Source: Bradyrhizobium lablabi (GTDB lineage: Bacteria; Pseudomonadota; Alphaproteobacteria; Rhizobiales; Xanthobacteraceae). Taken from it: a stretch of 64,000 nt of DNA. Positions 18,251 to 26,393 of the stretch are shown piece by piece. The notes under the pieces were generated by a model. That model made no database searches, was not told the origin of the DNA, and saw only the letters and a program-made list of their open reading frames with translations. Every line of letters starts with the position of its first letter. The first letter of the stretch is position 1. A program made the translations under genes and the position numbers. Location: NCBI RefSeq assembly GCF_018131005.1, contig NZ_JAFCJK010000001.1:744001-808000 (forward strand), written 5' to 3'.

Positions 18251-19423
18251 ATGAAAAATGACCTGCACGAGCACCTGATCGACCTGCTTTATGAAGCTGC
18301 TGTTATGCCGGAGCTGTGGCCGAACGCCCTGCACGGCGTCGGCGGCATTGCCGGAGCGCGCGGTACCGCGCTGCTGACCGCGGACCCGCATGACATGCGC
18401 TGGGTCGCCTCGCCCGACATCTACGACGACATGGTGGCCTACGTCGAAGGCCGTTGGTATGAGCGCAACGAACGGCTGCCGCGACTGCTCGCGGCCAACC
18501 ATGCCGGCTTTCTGCGCGACATCGACGTATTCGACACGCCAGAGGATGTGCAGCAGGACTACCAGATACGAGAATTTTTTCGCCCGCGTGGGCTTGGATG
18601 GGGAGCCGGCACCGCGATACCCGCGCCGGGCGGCGACATCCTGGTCTACAGCGTCGAGCGCGACTATCATCGCGGCCCGATCGAGCAGTCGGCCGTGGAG
18701 CAACTCGATGCGCTGCGCCCGCATCTTGCGCGTGCGGCGCTACTTTCGGCGCGGCTCGGCATCGAGCGCGCAAGGGCCGCAACCGAGTCGCTGGCGCAGC
18801 TCGCGCTTCCCGCGGCCGTGCTCAAGCGCGGGGGCCAGGTGATGGCAGCCAATGCGCGGTTCGAGCGCCTGATCCCCGATGTGATGCAGGATCGCGCGGA
18901 GCGCCTCGCGCTGGCATCCGCCACGGCGGACGGAGCGTTCGCGCAGGCGCTGTCCGCGCTTCGTAATGGCCCTGCGAGCGTCGACGTGCCAGCGATTGCG
19001 ATCGCGGCCGAGGACGACCATCCGCCGATGATCGTGCATGTGGTACCGATACGAGGGGTGGCACATGACCTCTTCGTTCAGGCATCGGCGCTCGTGATCG
19101 TGACGCCAGTCGTGCCGTCGGAGATGCCGACGACAGAGGTGCTCCAGGGGCTGTTCGACCTGACGCCGGCGGAAGCTCGCGTCGCGCGCTGCATCGGTGA
19201 GGGACGGACAGTCGAGGCCATCGCCGGCGCGTTCGGCGTCTCCCGCGAAACCATCCGCAATCAGCTCAAGGCGGTGCTGGCGAAGACCGGCTTGCGGCGG
19301 CAAGCGGAATTGGCCGCACTGCTCGCCGGAACCAAGGTGCCGAGTCCTGCGGCGGAGCAGGATCGGGTGGCAAACGGGCGTGACCCCGGGCGCCCGACCG
19401 TCGGCAGCGGCGACCGGGGGTAG
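18251..19423 (+). CDS. LuxR-type helix-turn-helix regulator
   Basis: A 390-residue protein. The first ~290 residues are a variable sensor region with PAS-like character (residues ~185-290: LPAAVLKRGGQVMAANARFE). The C-terminus carries a LuxR/GerE DNA-binding domain (residues ~315-372: LFDLTPAEARVARCIGEG then TVEAIAGAFGVSRETIRNQL). No receiver or autoinducer domain is recognisable. It stands alone, running convergently into the serine hydrolase gene with a 5-nt gap. Its target is unknown; a solo regulator sensing a small molecule is the fair reading. Confidence 0.85.
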   Translation: MKNDLHEHLIDLLYEAAVMPELWPNALHGVGGIAGARGTALLTADPHDMRWVASPDIYDDMVAYVEGRWYERNERLPRLLAANHAGFLRDIDVFDTPEDVQQDYQIREFFRPRGLGWGAGTAIPAPGGDILVYSVERDYHRGPIEQSAVEQLDALRPHLARAALLSARLGIERARAATESLAQLALPAAVLKRGGQVMAANARFERLIPDVMQDRAERLALASATADGAFAQALSALRNGPASVDVPAIAIAAEDDHPPMIVHVVPIRGVAHDLFVQASALVIVTPVVPSEMPTTEVLQGLFDLTPAEARVARCIGEGRTVEAIAGAFGVSRETIRNQLKAVLAKTGLRRQAELAALLAGTKVPSPAAEQDRVANGRDPGRPTVGSGDRG

Positions 19424-19428
19424 AGCGC

Positions 19429-20694
19429 CTACGCCGCGTTGTGCGCCCGATAGATCGCGCGCTCGAAGGCACGATAGGCCACAAGCGCGCGCGCATCCGC
19501 GAAAGGCAGGATCTGCATCATGATTACGCCAGCAACGCCAGAGGCCAAGTCGATCCAATAATAGGTGTTGTAGAGACCGGCCCAGGTCAGGCTGCCGGCC
19601 TTGCGGCCGCCGCGCATGGGATCGAGGTTGATCATGTGGCCGAGGCCCCAGCGCAGCCGCGTGCCCGGGAAGAAATCGACATCGTTCGAGAGCGCCGGAT
19701 TGGTCGTCTTCATCACGCCCGCGTCAAGATCGCCGATCTGGTTCACCGCCATGAGCGCCACCGTCTCGGGCAGCAGGATCGATTTGCCGCGGATGCTGCC
19801 GCCGTTGAGCAGTGCCCGCAGCAAGTTGAGATAATCCGGCGCCGTCGAATAAATCCCGCCGCCTCCCGAGAATGTCCTTGTCGCCGTGTGCTTCTCCAGC
19901 GGCTGCAGCACCAGCGTGCCGTCGCTCTGGCGGACATGCAAGCGGGCCTCGCGAGCGCGCTGCTTCTCGGTGATCGTAAACCCGGTGTCGTTCATGCCGA
20001 GCGGCTGCAGGATGCGATCGTGGAAATAGCGGTCGAGCGTCTGCCCGCTTGCAATCTCGACCAGCCGGCCGACGCGGTCGAGACTGCCGCCATAAGCCCA
20101 GCGGCTGTCGGGATCGAACATCAGCACGCTCCGCGGCAGTGCCGGATCGGATCGCGCCGCCCGCAGATAGCGGACAGCGTCGACATCCCACAGCGGATAG
20201 CTGAAGCCCGATGTGTGTGACAGCAGGTTGCGCAACGTGACTGGCGTTCGCGCGGGGCGCAGTTGCGGCACGCCCTTGTCGTCAAAACCGGTTAGAACCC
20301 GCGGCGCGGCCAGTGCCGGATCGATGTCGGCGGCCGGTTCATCCAACCTGAGCTTGCCCTGCTCGACGAGTTGTAGCGCCGCGACCGAGGTCAGCAGCTT
20401 GACCATCGAGGCGACGCGAAACACGGTGTCGACGGACATTTTCGCCGCCGCGCCCTTGGCGCGCGCACCGAATGCGCCCTCATAGACCGTCGCCTGCGCG
20501 CTCGCCGCCATGGCGACGATGCCGGGTATCTCACCTGCATCGACCCCGGCCCGCAAGATCGAGTCGATGTCGCGGCTCTGAGGCAAATTGTGGAGCGGAG
20601 CTGCAACGGCGCGGTGCGCATTGGCCATCACGCCTGCGGCAGCCACCGCCGCCGTGCGCACGACCAGATCGCGCCGACTGAACCGCCCCGTCAT
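19429..20694 (-). CDS. Beta-lactamase-fold serine hydrolase, Tat-type signal
   Basis: A 421-residue exported hydrolase. Start ATG 20694 (MTGRFSRRDLVVRTAAVAAA) gives a twin-arginine signal and has GGGAG upstream; the longer frame adds a non-signal extension. The S-x-x-K motif is VASMVK, with Ser96 and Lys99. A second-motif candidate is WAYGGS. Blocks LRNLLSHTSGFSY and LQPLGMNDTGF are typical of class C beta-lactamase-like esterases and peptidases. The substrate (ester, lactam or peptide) cannot be decided. It is convergent with the LuxR-type gene and divergent from the gene at 20878. Confidence 0.88.
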   Translation of the reverse strand: MTGRFSRRDLVVRTAAVAAAGVMANAHRAVAAPLHNLPQSRDIDSILRAGVDAGEIPGIVAMAASAQATVYEGAFGARAKGAAAKMSVDTVFRVASMVKLLTSVAALQLVEQGKLRLDEPAADIDPALAAPRVLTGFDDKGVPQLRPARTPVTLRNLLSHTSGFSYPLWDVDAVRYLRAARSDPALPRSVLMFDPDSRWAYGGSLDRVGRLVEIASGQTLDRYFHDRILQPLGMNDTGFTITEKQRAREARLHVRQSDGTLVLQPLEKHTATRTFSGGGGIYSTAPDYLNLLRALLNGGSIRGKSILLPETVALMAVNQIGDLDAGVMKTTNPALSNDVDFFPGTRLRWGLGHMINLDPMRGGRKAGSLTWAGLYNTYYWIDLASGVAGVIMMQILPFADARALVAYRAFERAIYRAHNAA

Positions 20695-20877
20695 GAGCAA
20701 GTCGCTCCCTGCAGGCCTGCCCGGGTTATGCCGGAGCACGTTGCCGGAGGCAACCGCGACAATGACCACCAACGAACGATCGCATGTTCAAACCGGACGG
20801 GTTGCGCTACTGATAGCTTCCCTCCGAAATCCGTGCACTGCCTCCGCGCGCACATTGCACTCGATGAGTACACCTGA

Positions 20878-21180
20878 ATGGCCGAAGCCGATCTCGACGC
20901 CGTCATCCGGCAGACCGCAAAAGCGCAAACCAAATCCCTGATGGCGGCCGCCAAGAAGCGTCGGGCCGTATGGGTGGCGCGGGCCGCCAAGGCCAAGGAC
21001 AGGGAGGCCAAGGCGCGCTTCCGCTTCATGGCGAAGAGCACCCTGTTGAATGCCACCGCGGCCGCCAGGCGGCTGCAGAATTCGGCCGAGAACGCCGCCG
21101 ATGCCTATGGTCGCGCGATGAAGAAAGCGATGGAAGAGCCTCCGGCGAAGCGGCCCTCGAAGAAAAAGGAAGATGCCTGA
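20878..21180 (+). CDS. Small basic helical protein, unknown function
   Basis: A 100-residue protein rich in Ala, Lys and Arg (AKAQTKSLMAAAKKRRAVWV, and PPAKRPSKKKEDA at the end), predicted to be mostly alpha-helical. Its stop lies 13 nt before the ATG of the GST gene and codon use resembles its neighbours, which supports it being real. The ribosome-binding site is weak. I do not recognise a family; nucleic-acid binding is possible from the charge but not shown. Confidence 0.6.
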   Translation: MAEADLDAVIRQTAKAQTKSLMAAAKKRRAVWVARAAKAKDREAKARFRFMAKSTLLNATAAARRLQNSAENAADAYGRAMKKAMEEPPAKRPSKKKEDA

Positions 21181-21193
21181 CGGAGGATCGCCC

Positions 21194-21835
21194 ATGCTCA
21201 CCGTCCATCACCTCGGCAAATCGCAATCCGAGCGAATCGTCTGGCTGTGCGAGGAGCTCGCCATTCCCTACGAGCTGAAGCGCTACACGCGCGATCCCGC
21301 GACCATGCTGGCCCCGCCCGATTACAAGGCGCTGCATCCGATGTGCACCGCGCCCGTGATCACCGACACCGGGATCGCGTTGGCGGAATCCGGTGCCATC
21401 GTCGAATACGTCATCGCGAAATACGGCAATGGGAGGCTTGCTCTGACGCCGGATCATCCGGACTTCGCGCAATTCCTCCACTGGTTTCATTTCGCCAACG
21501 GCACGCTGCAGGCGCAGATGGGCCGCAACATGATCCTCAACCGGCTGAACCTCGCCGCCGACAATCCGATGCTGGCGGCCACCCGGGCCCGGGTCGATCG
21601 CGCCTTCGACCTTGTCGATGCGCGCGTCCGCGACGCCCGATACCTCGCAGGCGATGAATTCACCTCGGCCGACATCATGATCGGCTTCTCGCTCACAACC
21701 ATGCGCTATTTCCTGCCCTACGACCTCGGCCGCTGCCCCAACGTCAGGGCCTATATCGGCCGTATCGCCGAGCGCCCTGCCTACCGGCGCGCGATGGCGA
21801 AGGGCGATCCCGGCATGGCGCTGCTCTTGACGTGA
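21194..21835 (+). CDS. Glutathione S-transferase family protein
   Basis: A 213-residue protein. ATG 21194 (MLTVHHLGKSQSERIVWLCEE) follows GGAGG by 7 nt and is preferred to the ORF start 21 nt earlier. The N-terminal thioredoxin-fold domain carries HLGKSQSERIVWLCEELAIPYE and ends with the GSH-contact segment ALAESGAIVEYV. The helical C-terminal domain (about 90-210) has the FTSADIMIGFSL N-capping region. Typical length. The substrate is unknown; such enzymes detoxify electrophiles or reduce peroxides. It ends 7 nt before the DUF1697 gene, so the two are co-transcribed. Confidence 0.9.
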   Translation: MLTVHHLGKSQSERIVWLCEELAIPYELKRYTRDPATMLAPPDYKALHPMCTAPVITDTGIALAESGAIVEYVIAKYGNGRLALTPDHPDFAQFLHWFHFANGTLQAQMGRNMILNRLNLAADNPMLAATRARVDRAFDLVDARVRDARYLAGDEFTSADIMIGFSLTTMRYFLPYDLGRCPNVRAYIGRIAERPAYRRAMAKGDPGMALLLT

Positions 21836-21842
21836 GACCCGC

Positions 21843-22355
21843 ATGCCACGCTACGTCGCGCTGCTGCGTGCGGTGAATGTCGGCGGAACCGGCAAGCTGC
21901 CGATGACCGAGCTCGAGGCGATGTGCATCGACGAGGGCTTTGGCGAGGTGCAGACTTATATCGCCAGCGGCAACGTCGTGTTCTCCTCCAGACTTGGAGC
22001 GGCGAAGGTGAAGGCGGCGCTGGAGAAGCGGCTGCGCGCCTATGCCGGCAAGCCCGTCGGCGTGGTGATCCGCTCCGCCAACGAGATCGCCGCCGTGCTC
22101 GAGGCCAATCCGTTCCCCAAGGAGCCGCCGAACCATACGGTTGCGATCTTCCTCGACGAAGCACCGCCCAACGATGCGCTTGATGACATCAAGGGCCGGC
22201 AGGACGAGCAGATCCGGCTCGGCAAGCGCGAGATCTACGTCGCCTATGGCAGCGGCATGGGTCGCTCGAAGCTGAGGATCCCGGCGGCCGCCAAGGGGAC
22301 CGCACGCAACATCAACACGATCGCGAAGCTTGCAGCACTTGCGGCCGGTGATTAG
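21843..22355 (+). CDS. DUF1697 family protein
   Basis: A 170-residue protein with the family's clear opening RYVALLRAVNVGGTGKLPMTEL and the YIASGNVVFSS block at about residues 40-50. DUF1697 is a common small bacterial protein of unknown function. It lies 7 nt after the GST gene, and its stop codon is inside a dispersed palindromic repeat that separates it from the convergent threonine ammonia-lyase gene. Confidence 0.9.
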   Translation: MPRYVALLRAVNVGGTGKLPMTELEAMCIDEGFGEVQTYIASGNVVFSSRLGAAKVKAALEKRLRAYAGKPVGVVIRSANEIAAVLEANPFPKEPPNHTVAIFLDEAPPNDALDDIKGRQDEQIRLGKREIYVAYGSGMGRSKLRIPAAAKGTARNINTIAKLAALAAGD

Positions 22356-22389
22356 AGCATGATCCGGAAAGGTGTGTAGCGGTTTCCGG
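22354..22389. repeat. Dispersed repeat AGAGCATGATCCGGAAA-type
   Basis: A palindromic unit, CCGGAAA (22364-22370) and TTTCCGG (22383-22389) around a 12-nt loop, starting with AGAGCATGATC. A related copy stands at 50741-50775. I recognise this as a widespread Bradyrhizobium intergenic repeat. Placed between convergent genes it may help to end transcription from both sides. Confidence 0.6.
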
Positions 22390-22395
22390 TCGAGC

Positions 22396-23625
22396 TTAAC
22401 TGCCCCTCACCGCAAATCCGGCCGCCCCAAGCTTGGCCAGCACGTCATCCAGATGCGCGCGATCGCGGGTCTCGATCACGAGTTCCAGCAGGGTGGCCTT
22501 GGCCGGCAGGTCCGAGAACGTGCGCTGGTGCGAGACCTCGATGATGTTGGCACCGGCGGAAGCGAGCAGATTGGAAACCGCGGCGAGCTGGCCGGGCCGG
22601 TCGACGATGTCGAGCGCGAGTTGCGTTAGCCTGCCCTCGCGCGCGAGCTCCCGGGTCAGGACCGAGGCGATTAGCCGCGTGTCGATGTTGCCGCCGGTCA
22701 GCACAAGGCCGACATTGCGGCCGGCGAAGCGCTCCGGCGCCGCCAGCATCGCGGCGAGCCCGGCTGCGCCGGCGCCTTCGACCACGGTCTTCTCGATCGA
22801 GATCAGCATTGCCACAGCGCGCTCGATCTGGTCTTCGCTCACGAGCAGGATATCGTCCACGAGTTCGCGAACGATCTTCGTCGTGATGACGCCCGGAGCC
22901 TTGACCGCGATGCCCTCGGCAAGCGTATCACCGCGCATTGGCAAATGCTCGCCGCGGATCGCGTTGTACATCGACGGATAGAGTTTCGCTTCGACGCCGA
23001 CGACGCGCAGTGCCGGATTCAGCGCTTTCGCGGCCGTCGCAATGCCCGAGATCAGCCCGCCACCACCGATCGGCACCACGATGATATCGAGCTCCGGCAC
23101 GGCCGAGAGCATTTCGAGCCCGATCGTGCCTTGACCCGCGATGATCAGGGGATCGTCATAGGGATGGACCTCGATCAGGCCATGCTTCCCGGCATGCGCT
23201 TTGACGAAGTCGGCCGCCTCTTCCAATGTCTGTCCTGTTATGATGACCTCCGCGCCGTGGCGCCTGGTATTCTCGATCTTCACCATGGGCGTGCCGATCG
23301 GCATCACGATCGTGGCGGGAATGCCGAGGCGCATGGCGTGATAGGCCACGCCCAGGGCGTGATTGCCCGCCGACATCGCGATGACGCCGTGCCGGCGCTC
23401 GTCCGGCGACAGCGCCTCCAGGCGGTTCAGCGCTCCGCGCTCCTTGAAGGTCGCGGTGAATTGCAGGTTTTCGAACTTCAGGAACAGGCGGCAGCCGCAG
23501 ATCTCGCCAAGCGTGCGGCTCTCGTTGCACGGCGTCACCCTGACAGAGTCACGAATGGTCGCGGCCGCCGCGTGGATGTCGGCGAGCGTCACGGCGGCGT
23601 GGACGGGACCGGGGGCCTGCGGCAT
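22396..23625 (-). CDS. Threonine ammonia-lyase, biosynthetic/catabolic type with ACT domain
   Basis: A 409-residue PLP enzyme that turns threonine into 2-oxobutanoate and ammonia. I use ATG 23625 (MPQAPGPVHAAVTLADIHAA); the upstream extension overlaps nothing useful and has no site. The PLP lysine is in FKERGALNRL, the glycine-rich phosphate loop is GGGGLISG, and SAGNHALGVAYHA is also present. A C-terminal ACT domain (residues ~330-405: LALDIVDRPGQLAAVSNLLA) gives allosteric control. One ACT domain and ~400 residues fits the short IlvA/TdcB-like form. It stands alone on the minus strand. Confidence 0.9.
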   Translation of the reverse strand: MPQAPGPVHAAVTLADIHAAAATIRDSVRVTPCNESRTLGEICGCRLFLKFENLQFTATFKERGALNRLEALSPDERRHGVIAMSAGNHALGVAYHAMRLGIPATIVMPIGTPMVKIENTRRHGAEVIITGQTLEEAADFVKAHAGKHGLIEVHPYDDPLIIAGQGTIGLEMLSAVPELDIIVVPIGGGGLISGIATAAKALNPALRVVGVEAKLYPSMYNAIRGEHLPMRGDTLAEGIAVKAPGVITTKIVRELVDDILLVSEDQIERAVAMLISIEKTVVEGAGAAGLAAMLAAPERFAGRNVGLVLTGGNIDTRLIASVLTRELAREGRLTQLALDIVDRPGQLAAVSNLLASAGANIIEVSHQRTFSDLPAKATLLELVIETRDRAHLDDVLAKLGAAGFAVRGS

Positions 23626-23689
23626 CTGATAGCTTCGCTCTGTTTCGGGAAGCGAAGCGTATCGGGTTTTGCTGGCGAAAACGACCGCG

Positions 23690-23839
23690 CTATCGCGCAG
23701 GGAGAGCCTCTCCCGGCATTTTGACCGGCTCGGCAAGCTCAACCTCGTCGCATTTCAGACATACTAGCGCTGTGCGGAAATGCCGGTCGAGCACAATTGT
23801 TCGCGTCCCGCCGCATTGGCAGCGCATCGGCTTGTCCAT
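23690..23839 (-). CDS. 49-residue zinc-ribbon protein
   Basis: ATG 23839 starts MDKPMRCQCGGTRTIVLDRH, followed by FRTALVCLKCDEVELAEPVK and MPGEALPAR, stop at 23690. Two Cys pairs, CQC and CLKC, 20 residues apart, form a likely zinc ribbon. The gene is too short for most ORF cut-offs, but its composition and the paired cysteines make it credible. It lies 64 nt upstream of the threonine ammonia-lyase start on the same strand. No strong ribosome-binding site was found. Function unknown; similar small ribbons bind nucleic acid or protein. Confidence 0.65.
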   Translation of the reverse strand: MDKPMRCQCGGTRTIVLDRHFRTALVCLKCDEVELAEPVKMPGEALPAR

Positions 23840-23946
23840 GGGAGATCGGCCCCGGCTTGAGAGATGGGAAGCGTCCGCTTGGCTAACGCAGGCCCGTTAA
23901 GCTAATGTGACTTTCCGGGGACAAAACGTCGCGTCGCTACAGCGTG

Positions 23947-24037
23947 TTCGAACGAGGTGGACTCTGGTTTCGAAGAAAGCGCGTCAAAACAAGAATCTGG
24001 AGCTTCGGTTCCAATCCCATCAGAACCGACAGTTGTT
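23947..24037. repeat. Dispersed repeat, AACAAGAATCYGGAGCTTC family, copy A
   Basis: This ~90-bp segment shares its order of blocks with 29547-29640: GTGGA...GGTTYG, GCGCGWCAAAACAAGAATC, GGAGCTTC, and a palindromic end with ATCAGAACCGA. It abuts the stop of uppS. It is the Bradyrhizobium-type intergenic repeat; it may form a hairpin (CGGTTC...ATCAGAACCG). Confidence 0.65.
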
Positions 24038-24776
24038 AGAAGTTCGCGACTTTTTCCGGCGTGATCGCCGTCAGCCCGCCGAAACGGCGCTCGCGGCGAT
24101 GGAAGGAGGCGAGCGCGTCCGCGAGATCGTGGGCATCGAATTCGGGCCACATCCGCTCGGTAAAATGCAGCTCGGCATAGGCGCCTTCCCAGAGCAGGAA
24201 ATCTGAAAGCCGCTTCTCGCCGGAGGTGCGGATGATGAGATCGACGTCGCGCAGATTGGCCTCTCCGGTGACGAGGTCGGCGAACTGCTCGCGGGTGAGC
24301 GGGGCAAGACCTGCCGCACGCGACGCGGCTTCGAGGATCGCATCGCGCGCCGAATAGTCGACCGCGATCCGTAAGTGGAGCGTGGTGCCGCGTGCGGTCG
24401 CGGCTTCGGCGCGCGCGATAGCATCGGCGATGCCTCCGGGCAGGCGGTCACGCCGGCCAATCACGGTGAGGCGCACGCCGTTGCGCACCAACGCCTCAAT
24501 CTCGCTGGCGAGATAGAACCGCAGCAGCGTCATCAACGCGGCCACCTCGGTCTTCGGCCGCCGCCAATTGTCGCTCGAGAAGGCATAGAGCGTCAGCGTG
24601 CCGACGCCCTGCTCCGGCGCCGCCTCGACCACGCGGCGGATCGCCTCCACGCCCGCCTCATGGCCGCGCAACCGCGACAGGCCGCGCCGTGTCGCCCAGC
24701 GGCCGTTGCCATCCATGATGATGCCGACATGCAGCCGCGCGGCAGCCACCGGCTCGAGCGAGACGTTACTTTGCAT
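24036..24776 (-). CDS. uppS: Isoprenyl transferase (undecaprenyl diphosphate synthase family)
   Basis: A 246-residue cis-prenyltransferase. I start at ATG 24776 ([18 protein letters not shown]); the extra 55 residues of the open frame are not family-like. The signature [17 protein letters not shown] carries the catalytic Asp and phosphate loop, followed by [11 protein letters not shown]. The C-terminal blocks [20 protein letters not shown] and AYAELHF complete the fold. It adds cis-isoprene units to farnesyl diphosphate to make the lipid carrier. It follows the winged-helix regulator by 29 nt, and the usual uppS neighbours (frr, cdsA, dxr) are absent. So it may be a second, specialised copy. 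Confidence 0.9.
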   Translation of the reverse strand: MQSNVSLEPVAAARLHVGIIMDGNGRWATRRGLSRLRGHEAGVEAIRRVVEAAPEQGVGTLTLYAFSSDNWRRPKTEVAALMTLLRFYLASEIEALVRNGVRLTVIGRRDRLPGGIADAIARAEAATARGTTLHLRIAVDYSARDAILEAASRAAGLAPLTREQFADLVTGEANLRDVDLIIRTSGEKRLSDFLLWEGAYAELHFTERMWPEFDAHDLADALASFHRRERRFGGLTAITPEKVANF

Positions 24777-24805
24777 CACAAAGGCTCCGGGCAAAAATGC
24801 ATGGG

Positions 24806-25186
24806 TCAGACAGGCAGGATGCCAAGGCGACTGGCCGAGCGCTGGTCCTTGCCAGCGGCCTTTGCCGCGTCGCGCACCAGTTGCTCGAGCACGGCGAGAT
24901 AGTCGAGGAAGCGACGGCGGCCCGTCCTGGTCAGACGGCAAGTGGTGTGGGGGCGGTTGCCTTCATACCCCTTGATAACGTCGACGAGCCCGGCCTCCTG
25001 CAGTACCTGCAGATGGCGGCTGAGATTGCCGTCGGTGAGCCCGCAAAGCTGCTTGAGATCCGCGAAGGCCAACCCCTTCGGGTGCGTCATCAGTGAAGTG
25101 AGCAGGCCGAGCCGTGCTTTCTCATGGATCACGCGGTCAAGGCCGTCATAGGCGAATGGCGCGCTGGTCGCGTCAATGCTCGGCAT
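24806..25186 (-). CDS. Winged-helix transcriptional regulator
   Basis: A 126-residue regulator. ATG 25186 ([20 protein letters not shown]) is preferred to the adjacent ATG 25189 because GGAG is 6 nt upstream of it. The winged-helix core is [20 protein letters not shown] through [20 protein letters not shown], ending in the wing [13 protein letters not shown], as in MarR/ArsR-like 'transcriptional regulator' proteins. No metal-site Cys pattern is seen. It overlaps the membrane protein gene upstream by 14 nt and is followed by uppS. The palindrome at 25802-25818 in the operon promoter is its likely operator. Confidence 0.85.
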   Translation of the reverse strand: MPSIDATSAPFAYDGLDRVIHEKARLGLLTSLMTHPKGLAFADLKQLCGLTDGNLSRHLQVLQEAGLVDVIKGYEGNRPHTTCRLTRTGRRRFLDYLAVLEQLVRDAAKAAGKDQRSASRLGILPV

Positions 25187-25790
25187 CATTGTCTCCGGAA
25201 GCGAAATAAAGCAGTGCGGCGAGCAGGAGCTGGCCGATTGCAAAGGGCAGGCCCATGGTCCATGGCGACAGTGCATGGGTCTGGCTTGCGATCAGCAGCA
25301 CGATGAAGCCCGAGAGGAAATACCAGGCGCCGCCAAGCGCGATCGTGCGCGGCAGCAGGCGCACCGAGGCGAACACGCCGAGGCTCACCAGCACCTGCCA
25401 CAGGCCCGGCAACATCCACAGGGTTTCCGGCGCGAATTTCCATTGCAGGATTGCAAGCAGCACGCCAGCAACGGCCGCGGGAAGGAACTGCTCGATCGCC
25501 TGCTGGACCATCGCATCGGCAAGGCCGGAGTGATGGCGCCGCGAGCGCGCCTGCATCTCGATCCAGATCAGCACCGCGGAAACCAGGGCCGCCGCAGCCC
25601 ATCCGGCGAGGAAGGCGATCGGGTGGCCGGTCGGATTGTCGAGCCACAGATATTGAGCGACCGCGGTGAGGAGTGCGATGCCGCTGGTGACGGCGACCGT
25701 AGCGGGGCCGTAGCCGCGAAACGCGGTGCCGGCCGCGATCTGGCTGCGGATCGCGAGGATATCGGCCAACGCCTTATCGAGGTCGCGCAT
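25173..25790 (-). CDS. Integral membrane protein of the wHTH-uppS operon
   Basis: A 205-residue protein with a short soluble start (MRDLDKALADILAIRSQIAA) and five or six membrane segments (approx. 30-48, 58-76, 100-118, 122-140, 148-168, 176-195). It has no recognisable catalytic motif. Such proteins are regularly encoded just ahead of a small winged-helix regulator and may sense a membrane signal; that is inference. Its ATG is 12 nt downstream of the operator palindrome, with GGGAG as ribosome-binding site. Confidence 0.8.
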   Translation of the reverse strand: MRDLDKALADILAIRSQIAAGTAFRGYGPATVAVTSGIALLTAVAQYLWLDNPTGHPIAFLAGWAAAALVSAVLIWIEMQARSRRHHSGLADAMVQQAIEQFLPAAVAGVLLAILQWKFAPETLWMLPGLWQVLVSLGVFASVRLLPRTIALGGAWYFLSGFIVLLIASQTHALSPWTMGLPFAIGQLLLAALLYFASGDNDAEH

Positions 25791-25801
25791 CGGGCTCCCG
25801 A

Positions 25802-25843
25802 ACTTTGCATTGCAAAGTATACGGGACTGCCTGGTAATTGCAA
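25802..25843 (-). promoter_or_regulatory. Promoter and operator of the membrane protein-wHTH-uppS operon
   Basis: On the minus strand, TTGCAA (25838-25843) and TATACT (25816-25821) are spaced by 16 nt, a good sigma-70-type promoter. ACTTTGC-ATT-GCAAAGT (25802-25818) is a perfect 7-3-7 inverted repeat overlapping the -10 box and the start site, 12 nt from the first ATG. The natural reading is self-repression by the winged-helix regulator. Confidence 0.7.
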
Positions 25844-25909
25844 GAGGCCTACCGCCCCGGAGTAGACGGCAGGCTGCCGGTTATCAGGGTCGATGGCCGT
25901 GCGCGCGGC

Positions 25910-26266
25910 TCACACCTTCACCAGATCCGTGAAGCCACCGTAAATCATCCGCTTGGGATCGAACGGCATCGACTTGGTGTTCATCGAGGTGAGCCTTTTG
26001 TCCGCCATCACCTTGGTGTTGATCCTGTTGCGCTGGGCGCGAGATTTGTACGTGATCCAGGCGAACACGACCGTTTCGCCGGACTTCAGCTTTACACTCT
26101 GCGGGAATGAGGTCGACTTGCCCGGCCTGACGTCATCGGCGACCCATTCGCGATAATCCAGCGCACCATATTCACGCCAGACCTTGCCGGCCTTCTTCGA
26201 CATCCGCGCATAGGTTTTGAGATTCTTCTTCGGCACGGCGACGATGAAGCCATCGACATAAGGCAT
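25910..26266 (-). CDS. DUF1428 family protein
   Basis: A 118-residue dimeric ferredoxin-like-fold protein starting MPYVDGFIVAVPKKNLKTYA, the family's standard opening, with YREWVADDVRPGK and the C-terminal FDPKRMIYGGFTDLV block. DUF1428 has no known reaction; it is commonly found beside ArsR/SRPBCC/DUF899 genes, as here. It lies downstream of the DUF899 gene, separated by a palindromic repeat. Confidence 0.92.
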   Translation of the reverse strand: MPYVDGFIVAVPKKNLKTYARMSKKAGKVWREYGALDYREWVADDVRPGKSTSFPQSVKLKSGETVVFAWITYKSRAQRNRINTKVMADKRLTSMNTKSMPFDPKRMIYGGFTDLVKV

Positions 26267-26292
26267 CGGGGTCCCCTCGTTGTCATTGCATC

Positions 26293-26375
26293 GTCATTGC
26301 GAGCGAAGCGAGCAACCTGTCCTTCCGTATGTAGAGGGATCGAGACTGATTTGTCGCTTGCGTTCTCGCAATGAC
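26293..26375. repeat. Long inverted repeat GTCATTGCGAG...CTCGCAATGAC
   Basis: GTCATTGCGAG (26293-26303) is matched by CTCGCAATGAC (26365-26375), with GCGAAGCGAGCAA / TTGTCGCTTGCG pairing further inside. It belongs to a well-known Rhizobiales intergenic repeat, and it may form a terminator-like stem between the DUF899 and DUF1428 genes. A related unit lies at 62345-62484. Confidence 0.7.
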
Positions 26376-26393
26376 CGCGGCCGACGCTGCGCG

